Source of the DNA: Marinilabiliaceae bacterium
Lineage (GTDB): Bacteria; Bacteroidota; Bacteroidia; Bacteroidales; Marinilabiliaceae
Assembly (NCBI GenBank): GCA_027010905.1
Contig: JALVBA010000198.1
Coordinates: 1-24,939 of the forward strand
Direction of reading: 5' to 3'
DNA length: 24,939 nucleotides
Shown here: positions 15,522 to 23,418 of the stretch, piece after piece
How the letters are laid out: each line of letters starts with the position of its first letter
Numbering within the stretch: position 1 is the first letter of the stretch
Made by a program: the position numbers and the translations under genes
Notes under the pieces: model-generated
Seen by the model: only the letters and a program-made list of their open reading frames with translations
What the model was told of the DNA's origin: nothing
Database searches by the model: none

Positions 15522-17366
15522 GTGGGTTGGAATAATAACAGAGGTGTGTTTATTGGGATTTTCATCATTCTAATTGGTGTAATCTTTGCCTCTAAGCTAT
15601 TCGTACTACAAGTCTCTGACCCTTCGTACAAACTGTCGGCCGAGAGTAACTCCAGACGTATGGTTGTACAGTTCCCCTCGCGTGGATTGATTTACGACCG
15701 CAACGGAAGGTTGCTAGTTTCCAATCAGGCGGTATACGATATCATGGTGGTTCCGCAGGAGCTAGCTCCTTTCGACTCTGTTGACTTTTGCGAATCGGTG
15801 GGTATCACAGCTGATGAGTTGAGGGAGATGTTAAAGCATATGAATAATCAGCTTAAGAAAAAAAAGATCCTGCGATACAAACCTTCAGTATTCTACAAGC
15901 AGCTATCGGCCGAAAGATACGGCCGATTTCAGGAGACACAATACAAATATAAAGGGTTTTTTATTCAGCGTCGTACTTTAAGGAAGTATGAGTATCCATA
16001 CGGAGCTCATGTGCTGGGTTATGTTGGTGAGGCAAATAAGAGTCTTCTTAAAAAAGATGACTACTACACACAGGGTGACTACGTTGGTATTAGCGGAATA
16101 GAGAAAGTTTATGAGGAGCAGTTAAGAGGTCATAAAGGGGTAAAATATCAGTTGGTTGATGTTCATGGAAGAATAAAAGGGTCTTATCGTAATTCGCGTT
16201 TTGATATTCCTGCCGAATCGGGTGAAAATATCACCCTTGCACTCGACATTGATCTGCAGAAGTATGGCGAGAGTTTAATGCAAAATAAGATAGGTAGTAT
16301 CGTTGCTATTGAGCCGTCAACAGGTGAGATAATAACAATAGTGTCAACTCCAACATACGATCCATCGTTACTGGTGGGTAAGGTGAGATCAAAAAACTTT
16401 TCAATACTAAGAACTGATAGTCTGGAGCCACTTTTCAATCGTGCTGTTCAGGCTCGGTATCCTCCCGGCTCAACGTTCAAAACAATAAATGCACTTATTG
16501 GACAGCAGGAGGGAGTGTTGACACCCGGCACAAAATATGAGTGTCATATGGGGTATCACACACGCGCACTATCCGTTGGGTGCCATAACCACTTTTCTCC
16601 TCTTGATTTGTCACAGTCGATACAGCACTCTTGTAACGCCTACTATTGTCAGGTATTCAGGTCTATTCTCGACAATTCTAAGTATAAAAATATACAGGAA
16701 GGATTTGATGCCTGGAAAGATTACATGGTGAAATTTGGTTTTGGATATCGTCTGGGAGCAGATATTGCCAACGAGAATAGAGGCTTTATTCCCAACTCGG
16801 CCTATTTCGATAAGATTTACAATAAAAACTGGAGTTCGCTCACAGTTATCTCTATGGCTATTGGGCAGGGAGAGATATTAACAACACCTATTCAGATGGG
16901 GAATATGGCAGCGATGCTTGGTAACAGAGGTGAATTTTATACACCCCATGTTATCAAAAGTATTGAAGGGACTGAAATACCAAAGAAGTTTAAGGAGATT
17001 CATAACACCGGAATTGATACTGCATACTTTACTCCCGTTTTGAAAGGGATGGAGGGTGCTGTGCAAGGACCTGACGGAGGTACTGCTCTCATTGCCCGTA
17101 TTCCGGGAATAATTCTTTGTGGAAAGACCGGAACTGCACAAAATCCTCATGGCGAAGACCACTCCGTATTTATGGCTTTTGCACCTAAGGATAACCCGAA
17201 GATAGCTATTGCAGTGTATGTGGAGAACGGAGGCTTTGGAGCCAGGTGGGCTGCTCCAATTGCCAGTCTTATGATTGAAAAATATTTAACAAGATCGGTA
17301 TCGGCCAAACGAGCATGGCTTGAAGACCGTATTTTGAAAGGAGATCTGATACATGGGAATGAATAG
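15522..17366 (+). CDS. mrdA: Penicillin-binding protein 2 (elongation transpeptidase)
   Basis: The 614-aa class B PBP cross-links peptidoglycan during side-wall growth together with RodA. It has one N-terminal membrane anchor (about 8-30, GVFIGIFIILIGVIFASKLF), a PBP dimer/pedestal domain (SRGLIYDRNGRLLVSN, and GYVGEANKSL), and a transpeptidase domain with the three active-site motifs: STFK with Ser317, SCN at 370-372 and KTGT starting at Lys535. The start is a GTG at 15522, 2 bases after the mreD stop; no ATG fits in the right place. The 3' end overlaps rodA by 14 bases. Length and motifs are complete, so it should be active. Confidence 0.97.
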   Translation: MGWNNNRGVFIGIFIILIGVIFASKLFVLQVSDPSYKLSAESNSRRMVVQFPSRGLIYDRNGRLLVSNQAVYDIMVVPQELAPFDSVDFCESVGITADELREMLKHMNNQLKKKKILRYKPSVFYKQLSAERYGRFQETQYKYKGFFIQRRTLRKYEYPYGAHVLGYVGEANKSLLKKDDYYTQGDYVGISGIEKVYEEQLRGHKGVKYQLVDVHGRIKGSYRNSRFDIPAESGENITLALDIDLQKYGESLMQNKIGSIVAIEPSTGEIITIVSTPTYDPSLLVGKVRSKNFSILRTDSLEPLFNRAVQARYPPGSTFKTINALIGQQEGVLTPGTKYECHMGYHTRALSVGCHNHFSPLDLSQSIQHSCNAYYCQVFRSILDNSKYKNIQEGFDAWKDYMVKFGFGYRLGADIANENRGFIPNSAYFDKIYNKNWSSLTVISMAIGQGEILTTPIQMGNMAAMLGNRGEFYTPHVIKSIEGTEIPKKFKEIHNTGIDTAYFTPVLKGMEGAVQGPDGGTALIARIPGIILCGKTGTAQNPHGEDHSVFMAFAPKDNPKIAIAVYVENGGFGARWAAPIASLMIEKYLTRSVSAKRAWLEDRILKGDLIHGNE

Positions 17367-18774
17367 TAGTTACAGAGTAAAAGTAGACTGGGTAACCATT
17401 AGTATATATGCACTATTGGTCTCTTTTGGGTGGTTAAATATCTATGCTGCCAACTATACTCCCGACAGCACCGCGTTCTTTGACTTCGGTCGGGAGCACA
17501 TGAAACAACTTGTGTGGATTGCTCTTTCGATAGTTCTTATTGGAATAATATTTCTTGTTGACAGTAAGTTCTTTGTTGAGTTTGCTTATGTGTTCTATGC
17601 ATTTACAATATTCCTGTTAGTTACGGTACTGTTTTTCGGGAAAGAGATAAATGGTGCGAAATCGTGGTTTGAATTGGGGCCTGTAAGGTTTCAGCCGGCC
17701 GAACTAACAAAGGTAGCAACAGCCCTGTCGCTGGCACGACTGCTAAGCCGCTTTGGATTCGACATGAGCAAGCCCATAAATATGGTTAAGATAGGAGCAA
17801 TTATTTTCACCCCTATTTTAATGATACTATTGCAAAATGATACCGGGTCGGCTCTGGTATATTTTGTCTTTATTCTTGTTCTCTATCGCGAGGGTATGTC
17901 ACCCTACATACTATTTTTTGGTTTTATCGCAGCAGTTGTGGCTGTATTAACACTAATTATCCCCAATGTTTACATTATCATATTAATAACGATAACAATA
18001 CTATCACCTCTGTTTTTTCAGGGTGTACGCAAATGTTTGTTCACCGGGTTACTTGTGGGAGCCATTACCGGAGCAGTGGTGTTCTACGGAACAAAGTTGC
18101 TGAATATTGCATTACGTCCGGAGTTCTCGTTAGTAGCAGGTGTCGCAGCACTTTCGATTTATCTTTTCTATATCTCTTTTAAGAAGAGGCTGAGAGTAAT
18201 CTTGCTTTACATTCTTATCCTTTGGGGAGCAATAATTCTGGCCTTTTCAGCTGATTACTTTTTTGATCAGGTGCTGAATGACTATCAGCGCACCCGTATC
18301 AATGTTCTGCTTGGACTGAAGGAAGACCCGTTAGGTGCAGGATACAATGTTAATCAATCAAAAATTGCAATAGGCTCAGGTGGATTGTTAGGTAAAGGTT
18401 TTCTTAAAGGAACACAAACGAAACTGGATTTTGTTCCGGAGCAGAGTACCGATTTTATCTTCTGTACTGTAGGTGAAGAGTGGGGATTTGCAGGAACTCT
18501 GTTTGTGATAATTGGATTTCTGGGGTTGATTTTGCGATTGATATTTCTGGCGGAGAAACAGCACTCCGACTTTAGCCGAATCTACGGCTATGGAGTGGCC
18601 TCAATATTCTTTTTCCATTTTGCTGTTAATATAGGTATGACCATTGGTCTCGCTCCTGTTATTGGAATTCCTCTGCCATTTTTTAGCTACGGGGGCTCAT
18701 CGCTATGGGGGTTCACTCTGCTGCTATTCATTTTTCTGAAATTGGACACTAATCGCGACGAGTTAATTCGTTAA
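17353..18774 (+). CDS. rodA: Rod shape-determining protein RodA (SEDS glycosyltransferase)
   Basis: The 473-aa multi-pass protein is the SEDS-family peptidoglycan polymerase that partners PBP2. Conserved parts include GAKSWFELGPVRFQPAEL in the first half, the QNDTGSALVYFVF loop, and the extracellular signature around YNVNQSKIAIGSGGLLGKG, PEQSTDFIF, GEEWGFAG and the final PFFSYGGSS. At 473 aa it is about 100 residues longer than the E. coli protein because of extra hydrophobic helices in the middle (about 190-290), which I regard as normal for this phylum. The ATG at 17353 is used; a second ATG two codons later is possible. It closes the operon; no clear terminator follows. Confidence 0.96.
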   Translation: MGMNSSYRVKVDWVTISIYALLVSFGWLNIYAANYTPDSTAFFDFGREHMKQLVWIALSIVLIGIIFLVDSKFFVEFAYVFYAFTIFLLVTVLFFGKEINGAKSWFELGPVRFQPAELTKVATALSLARLLSRFGFDMSKPINMVKIGAIIFTPILMILLQNDTGSALVYFVFILVLYREGMSPYILFFGFIAAVVAVLTLIIPNVYIIILITITILSPLFFQGVRKCLFTGLLVGAITGAVVFYGTKLLNIALRPEFSLVAGVAALSIYLFYISFKKRLRVILLYILILWGAIILAFSADYFFDQVLNDYQRTRINVLLGLKEDPLGAGYNVNQSKIAIGSGGLLGKGFLKGTQTKLDFVPEQSTDFIFCTVGEEWGFAGTLFVIIGFLGLILRLIFLAEKQHSDFSRIYGYGVASIFFFHFAVNIGMTIGLAPVIGIPLPFFSYGGSSLWGFTLLLFIFLKLDTNRDELIR

Positions 18775-18817
18775 ACAAATAGTACGGTTTCTCTCTCTCT
18801 GTCAAACATACAGGTCT

Positions 18818-18847
18818 TTGAAAATTCGGTTTTTTTTATTACCTTTG
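18818..18847 (+). promoter_or_regulatory. Predicted promoter of the KamA-like gene
   Basis: TTG at 18818-18820, a 19-base spacer rich in T, then TACCTTTG at 18840-18847, a full match to TAnnTTTG. Transcription would begin near 18854, leaving a leader of about 135 bases before the ATG at 18990. Confidence 0.6.
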
Positions 18848-18903
18848 TGCCACTTTCCTCAAAAAGGGAAATAGTTCAAACAATCCGGTCAACTTATTAG
18901 ATT

Positions 18904-18977
18904 AGTGTTAATTAACACTCTCCGAGAGTGGTTGTTTGAGCCCTCCGTTCAATTTTCGTGCACTAAGGGCACAAATT
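18904..18977 (+). promoter_or_regulatory. Structured leader of the KamA-like gene with overlapping hairpins
   Basis: Three inverted repeats lie in the predicted 5' leader. AGTGTTAATTAACACT (18904-18919) is a perfect palindrome. CACTCTC and GAGAGTG (18916-18922 and 18924-18930) form a second hairpin that shares CACT with the first, so the two exclude each other. A third, with GTGC/GCAC and flanking AATTT/AAATT (18951-18977), stands 13 bases before the ATG at 18990. The layout suggests an RNA switch or attenuator, but it matches no riboswitch class I know. Confidence 0.4.
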
Positions 18978-18989
18978 ATTAAAAAGGGA

Positions 18990-20300
18990 ATGCGTATGAA
19001 GTATCAAATATTTTCGTTACATAATTTCAGGAAGATTCCTCAAATTGCAATGTTGCCGGAAGAGGAGCAATTCAATATAGAAGTTGTAGCCCATGTTTTA
19101 CCTTTCAAAACCAACAACTATGTTGTTAATGAACTTATAGACTGGAATAACTACAAAGATGACCCTATATATATTCTTAACTTCCCCCAAAAGGAGATGC
19201 TTGCGCCGGATGATTTTAATCACATGGCAGGAGTTATTAAAAGTGGGGCTGACAGGTCAACGATTAAGGTGGAAGCAAATAAAATACGTGAACGCTTAAA
19301 TCCTCACCCTGCAGGTCAGCTCGAATACAATGTTCCTGAACTTAATGGCGTTAGGCTGACAGGTGTTCAGCATAAGTATAACGAAACACTTCTTTTCTTT
19401 CCATCGCAGGGGCAAACATGCCATGCGTACTGTACATTCTGTTTCCGGTGGCCACAGTTTACGGGTATGGATGAGATGAAATTCGCTATGAATGAGATTG
19501 AGCGGGTTATTGAGTATCTGAAACAACACGATGAAGTTACCGATGTGTTGATTACCGGTGGCGACCCTATGATAATGAAATCGAAGGTTGTCGACCTCTA
19601 TCTTACAAAACTTATTGAAGCTGACCTGCCGAATCTGCAAAATATTCGTATCGGTTCAAAATCCTTAAGCTTCTGGCCCTATCGCTATCTTACCGACGAT
19701 GATGCCGATGACCTTTTGAAATCTTTTGAGAAAGTGGTTAACTCAGGAATGTCACTGGCTTTTATGGCACACTTCAATCACCACAGGGAGTTGGAGACTG
19801 AAGCGGTAGAACAGGCCATCAGGAAGATTCGTGCTACCGGTGCGCAGATACGAACACAGAGCCCAATACTAAAACATATTAATGCCACACCCGAAATATG
19901 GAGTACGATGTGGAGAAGGCAGGTTCAGCTTGGCCTTATTCCGTATTACATGTTTATTGCTAGAGATACCGGCGCACAGGAGTATTTCGGAATCCCTATG
20001 GTTGAAGCATGGAATATCTTTCAGAAGGCATACATTAGTGTTAGCGGAATAGCAAGAACTGTTAGAGGTCCAAGCATGTCGTGTACACCGGGGAAAGTAC
20101 GTATTATTGGCACAACAAAAATTAAGGGAGAGAAAGTCTTTGTTCTTGAATTCATTCAGGGCAGAAACAGCAACTGGGCATGTCGTCCCTTCTTTGCCAA
20201 ATACGACGAGAAAGCACTGTGGATGACAGACCTGAAGCCTGCTTTCGGTAGTGAAAATTTTTTCTTTGAAGAGGACTTGTCAGAGATTTTACTAAAGTAG
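18990..20300 (+). CDS. KamA-family radical SAM protein (aminomutase-like, substrate unknown)
   Basis: A radical SAM enzyme of the lysine 2,3-aminomutase (KamA) family; from the ATG at 18990 it is 436 aa. The iron-sulfur cluster motif is CHAYCTFC (Cys144, 148, 151; CX3CX2C), followed by FRWP, the SAM-binding LITGGDPM and the ARDTG and EYFG segments. The lysine that would bind PLP is probably in SCTPGKVRI near residue 370, where KamA has PGGGGK. The acidic residue preceding that motif in lysine aminomutases is serine here, so the substrate is unlikely to be plain lysine. The frame also opens further upstream at a TTG (18936); the ATGs at 18990 or 18996 are likelier because the leader hairpins precede them. 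It is followed 10 bases later by a flippase-like gene, suggesting a joint pathway. Family sure, reaction unknown. Confidence 0.85.
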   Translation: MRMKYQIFSLHNFRKIPQIAMLPEEEQFNIEVVAHVLPFKTNNYVVNELIDWNNYKDDPIYILNFPQKEMLAPDDFNHMAGVIKSGADRSTIKVEANKIRERLNPHPAGQLEYNVPELNGVRLTGVQHKYNETLLFFPSQGQTCHAYCTFCFRWPQFTGMDEMKFAMNEIERVIEYLKQHDEVTDVLITGGDPMIMKSKVVDLYLTKLIEADLPNLQNIRIGSKSLSFWPYRYLTDDDADDLLKSFEKVVNSGMSLAFMAHFNHHRELETEAVEQAIRKIRATGAQIRTQSPILKHINATPEIWSTMWRRQVQLGLIPYYMFIARDTGAQEYFGIPMVEAWNIFQKAYISVSGIARTVRGPSMSCTPGKVRIIGTTKIKGEKVFVLEFIQGRNSNWACRPFFAKYDEKALWMTDLKPAFGSENFFFEEDLSEILLK

Positions 20301-20310
20301 TTTTTTCAGA

Positions 20311-21225
20311 ATGTCGACAAAGAGGAAGGTTCCCAACTACGTTAAACTTATATTAAAAGTACTATTTTCAGCAGCCGCAATCTACTATGTTGTAAACAAC
20401 ATTGACCTCTGTCAGGTTTGGATGTACATGAAAGGGTCGAACAAACTCTATCTGATTCTGGCAATGGGTTTTTATGTTTTTGCTGTTTTGTTGGGAACTT
20501 ACAGGCTGAACACAATATTTACTGCACTCCCCCTGAAAATCAAAAACTGGTCAAATATTAAGCTATACTGGATGGGACTGTTCTACAACTTTTTCCTTCC
20601 CGGAGGAGTTGGCGGCGACGGCTATAAGGTGTTCCTTCTTAATAAATACTATCATATAAAAGTAAAGAAACTCCTGTCGGCGGTTTTTGCTGAGCGGGTT
20701 AGCGGACTCTCAATTATTCTGGTATACATTTTAGCACTGGTCTATTTTGTCGATTACAAAATTCCCTATCAGGGTTGGTATTTTCTGTTGATTCCGGGAG
20801 TAAGTTTGGGTTACTACATTTTTTTGTGGATATTAAACAGATCATTAACAAAGGTGTTTTGGAAAGTTACTTTGTGGTCGTTGATAATTCAGGGAATTCA
20901 GATGTTGGTGGTAATAAGTATCCTGAAGGCTATGGGCACAGTAGTAAACGGTCATTGGGGCGACTATCTAGTCCTCTTCTTTCTCTCTACAATTGCCGGA
21001 GCAATCCCTATTACTCTGGGAGGTATAGGTGCACGCGAAATGGCCTATGCTTGGGGAGCAACATATCTTACAGGTGTTAATCAGGATCAGGCAGTGGCTC
21101 TTAGTCTGATATTCTATTTCCTCTCTTTGGTAAGTTCTCTGCCGGGACTATTCTACTCCTTATATCCGAACCGCATTTTTAAAGATGAAATTTTGCCTGA
21201 TGAACAGGTGGAGGTTGCTCTTTAA
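20311..21225 (+). CDS. Flippase-like membrane protein (LPG synthase transmembrane region/YbhN type)
   Basis: The 304-aa protein has about eight membrane helices and the hallmark motifs of the MprF flippase-domain family: FFLPGGVGGDGYKVFLL (about 95-111), AVFAERVSGL (about 128-137) and, near the end, TIAGAIPITLGGIGAREMA. In MprF this domain flips aminoacyl-phosphatidylglycerol across the inner membrane; stand-alone members are thought to move lipids or lipid-linked substrates. The soluble aminoacyl transferase part of MprF is absent. It starts 10 bases after the KamA-like gene, so it may export a lipid or metabolite that this enzyme makes. The domain call is firm, the cargo is unknown. Confidence 0.87.
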   Translation: MSTKRKVPNYVKLILKVLFSAAAIYYVVNNIDLCQVWMYMKGSNKLYLILAMGFYVFAVLLGTYRLNTIFTALPLKIKNWSNIKLYWMGLFYNFFLPGGVGGDGYKVFLLNKYYHIKVKKLLSAVFAERVSGLSIILVYILALVYFVDYKIPYQGWYFLLIPGVSLGYYIFLWILNRSLTKVFWKVTLWSLIIQGIQMLVVISILKAMGTVVNGHWGDYLVLFFLSTIAGAIPITLGGIGAREMAYAWGATYLTGVNQDQAVALSLIFYFLSLVSSLPGLFYSLYPNRIFKDEILPDEQVEVAL

Positions 21226-21266
21226 GTGATACAATTATTACACGATATACCATTAGCACATCACAC

Positions 21267-22046
21267 ATGACAGAAAATCTAAATCTCCTAAATCTCCTAA
21301 ATCCCCTTAGTGTAACACCCGCGGTGTGGTTGCTTACTATGGCAAGTGCTTTTCTGGTGGGCCTGTCGAAAAGTGGTATTAAAGGTATCGGGATGATTTC
21401 TATTCCTGTATTGGTATACCTTTATGGTGCTCAGGCATCGGTAGGTATACTGTTGCCTATTTTGGTGTTTGGCGATGCAATGGCTCTTATTCAATACCAT
21501 AAAAGCGGTCGTTTAAAAGAGATATTAAAACTGTTTCCTTTTGCCGCTGTGGGTATTATTGGAGCTGTTCTGGTAGGAAGCTATATCAACGATAATCAAT
21601 TTAGAGATGCTATTGCAGGCATTTTACTGTTAAGCCTTTTTATCATGCTTTTCAATGAGATAAGAGGAAAAAAAGAGAGCTTGTCAAACAGTCCCTTCTT
21701 CAGGAGCTTTTTTGGTGTTACGGGTGGCTTTGCAACAATGATAGGAAATGCCGCCGGACCAATTTTCAATCTCTACATCCTTTCAATGCGCCTCCCTAAA
21801 AACAGTTTTATCGGGACGGGTGCATGGTTCTTTCTAATCCTTAACCTGTTCAAAGTCCCGTTTCATATTTTTGCATGGCACACCATAACCGTTGATACAT
21901 TTCACATGGATGTACTTATGATTCCGGGAATCTTTGTGGGAGCAGTTGCAGGTAAACATATCGTAAAATTTATTCCTGAAAAAACCTATCGGTTCTTTAT
22001 TTACATCGTAATCTTTCTTTCGTCAGTTATGATGTTTTTCAAATAA
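21267..22046 (+). CDS. TauE/SafE (TSUP) family anion exporter-like membrane protein
   Basis: A 259-aa protein with about eight membrane helices arranged as two similar halves, as in TSUP transporters of sulfite, sulfoacetate or other organosulfur anions. The N-terminal FLVGLSKSGIKGIGMISIPVL and the second-half FFGVTGGFATMIGNAAGPIFNLYIL are the family's repeated glycine-rich segments. The substrate cannot be inferred. It begins 41 bases after the flippase-like gene and could share its transcript. The N-terminus contains three tandem 9-base units coding for N-L-L repeats, which keep the frame. Confidence 0.88.
   Translation: MTENLNLLNLLNPLSVTPAVWLLTMASAFLVGLSKSGIKGIGMISIPVLVYLYGAQASVGILLPILVFGDAMALIQYHKSGRLKEILKLFPFAAVGIIGAVLVGSYINDNQFRDAIAGILLLSLFIMLFNEIRGKKESLSNSPFFRSFFGVTGGFATMIGNAAGPIFNLYILSMRLPKNSFIGTGAWFFLILNLFKVPFHIFAWHTITVDTFHMDVLMIPGIFVGAVAGKHIVKFIPEKTYRFFIYIVIFLSSVMMFFK
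21281..21307 (+). repeat. Three 9-base tandem units at the start of the TauE-like gene
   Basis: Units AAATCTCCT, AAATCTCCT and AAATCCCCT follow each other directly, coding for a repeated Asn-Leu-Leu in the N-terminus. Copy-number change would alter length by three residues without a frameshift. Confidence 0.75.
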
Positions 22047-22150
22047 AGAGTAGCTAAAAACATATACTAATGACAAATATCCTTTTAATTTGTAATCAGA
22101 TTATGCTATCTTTATATAAAAATTGAATAGTCTATAAAAAACTCTTTATC

Positions 22151-23170
22151 ATGAATACTATAGATTGGAAAAATCTCTCTTTCAGTTATATGAAAACTGA
22201 CTACAATGTTAGGTGCTACTATCGCGATGGTAAGTGGGGTGAGTTGGAGGTTAGCTCATCAGAGAGTATAGATATTCATATTGCTGCCACAGGTCTGCAC
22301 TACGGACAGGAGTCTTTTGAAGGGCTGAAAGCGTTTAGAGGTAAAGATGGTAAAATAAGGCTTTTCAGAGTGGAAGAGAATGCCAAAAGAATGCTTAACT
22401 CTGCTGATGGAATATTGATGGCAAAAGTTTCTGAGGAGCTGTTTGTTGAGGCCTGCATTAAGGCAATAAAATTAAATCTTCGTTTTGTCCCTCCTTACGA
22501 GTCCGGTGCTGCACTTTATGTGCGACCTCTTCTGTTTGGATCCGGTCCTAAAATTGGTGTTTCTCCTGCAGACGAATATCTGTTTATGGTTTTTGTAATG
22601 CCTGTAGGGCCATACTTTAAAGAGGGATTTAAACCAACCAATATGATGGTGTCACGGGATTTTGACCGGGCTGCCCCTCTTGGGACGGGAAGGTACAAGG
22701 TTGGTGGAAACTATGCTGCGAGTCTTCAGGCTGGCAATTTAGCTCACTTAAAAGGGTACTCTGCTGTGCTCTATCTCGACAGTAAAGAGAAGAAGTATAT
22801 TGATGAGTGCGGACCGGCCAACTTCTTCGGAATAAAAAATAACACATATATCACTCCCGAGTCAGACTCTATTCTACCATCAATAACAAATAAGTGTCTG
22901 TCACAGTTGGCACAGGATATGGGGCTAAAGACTGAGCGTAGAAAAGTTCCGTTTGAAGAGCTAGAGACGTTTGAAGAGGCTGGGGCATGTGGTACTGCTG
23001 CTGTGATTAGTCCTATCGGACGTATTGATGATATCGATACCGGAAAAAGTTACGAATTTAGTACCGACGGAAAACCCGGAAAGATATCGGAGAAATTATA
23101 TAACAGACTAAGAGCTATTCAATACGGTGATGAGCCTGACCCTTACGGGTGGGTTACTATTGTTGAGTAG
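22151..23170 (+). CDS. ilvE: Branched-chain amino acid aminotransferase
   Basis: The 339-aa PLP enzyme (fold type IV) interconverts leucine, isoleucine and valine with their 2-oxo acids in the cytoplasm. Conserved segments are GLHYGQESFEGLKAFRG (about 49-65), the RLFRVEENAKRM region, the catalytic lysine in RYKVGGNYAAS (Lys183), the ECGPANFFGI block and the GTAAVISPIG phosphate-binding segment. Length and motif order fit the long bacterial/eukaryotic BCAT subtype rather than the shorter E. coli IlvE subtype. It is separated from the TauE-like gene by 104 bases and probably has its own promoter, though I could not place one with confidence. No clear terminator follows. Confidence 0.96.
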   Translation: MNTIDWKNLSFSYMKTDYNVRCYYRDGKWGELEVSSSESIDIHIAATGLHYGQESFEGLKAFRGKDGKIRLFRVEENAKRMLNSADGILMAKVSEELFVEACIKAIKLNLRFVPPYESGAALYVRPLLFGSGPKIGVSPADEYLFMVFVMPVGPYFKEGFKPTNMMVSRDFDRAAPLGTGRYKVGGNYAASLQAGNLAHLKGYSAVLYLDSKEKKYIDECGPANFFGIKNNTYITPESDSILPSITNKCLSQLAQDMGLKTERRKVPFEELETFEEAGACGTAAVISPIGRIDDIDTGKSYEFSTDGKPGKISEKLYNRLRAIQYGDEPDPYGWVTIVE

Positions 23171-23387
23171 TAACTGAAAAAGAGAGGCTGAAATATTGTC
23201 TCCTTGAAATCAGGTTTAATATATTACTTATATCGGTAAGAATCAGGAAGGGGCAAACCATAATAATTGATTCCACAATAACATAAAGTACTGTGTCAGT
23301 GTTTACTTCAATCTCACAATAATAGCGGGACACATCACCCAAAGAGTTTGTAAGGATTAGACGGTTTGGCATTTATAATCCAACTAC

Positions 23388-23405
23388 TTAGTCGACCGTG
23401 AAAAA
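23388..23405. repeat. Short sequence shared with 7235-7252, possible end of the insertion sequence
   Basis: The 18 bases TTAGTCGACCGTGAAAAA match 7235-7252 in 16 positions. They lie about 14 bases outside the transposase stop, where an element end is expected. No convincing inverted partner was found on the far side of the transposase, so the element borders remain open. Confidence 0.3.
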
Positions 23406-23418
23406 CCCCTGCTTTTCC

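Noticed and set aside
18936..18989. TTG start giving the KamA-like protein 18 extra residues
   Set aside because: TTG is rare as a start, the added residues do not resemble the family, and they would be coded by the hairpin-rich leader.
23157..23372. A 71-codon minus-strand frame between ilvE and the transposase remnant
   Set aside because: It overlaps the ilvE end, shows no recognisable family or motif, and its composition changes to a random hydrophobic run in the second half. The gap 23171-23387 is left without a gene.
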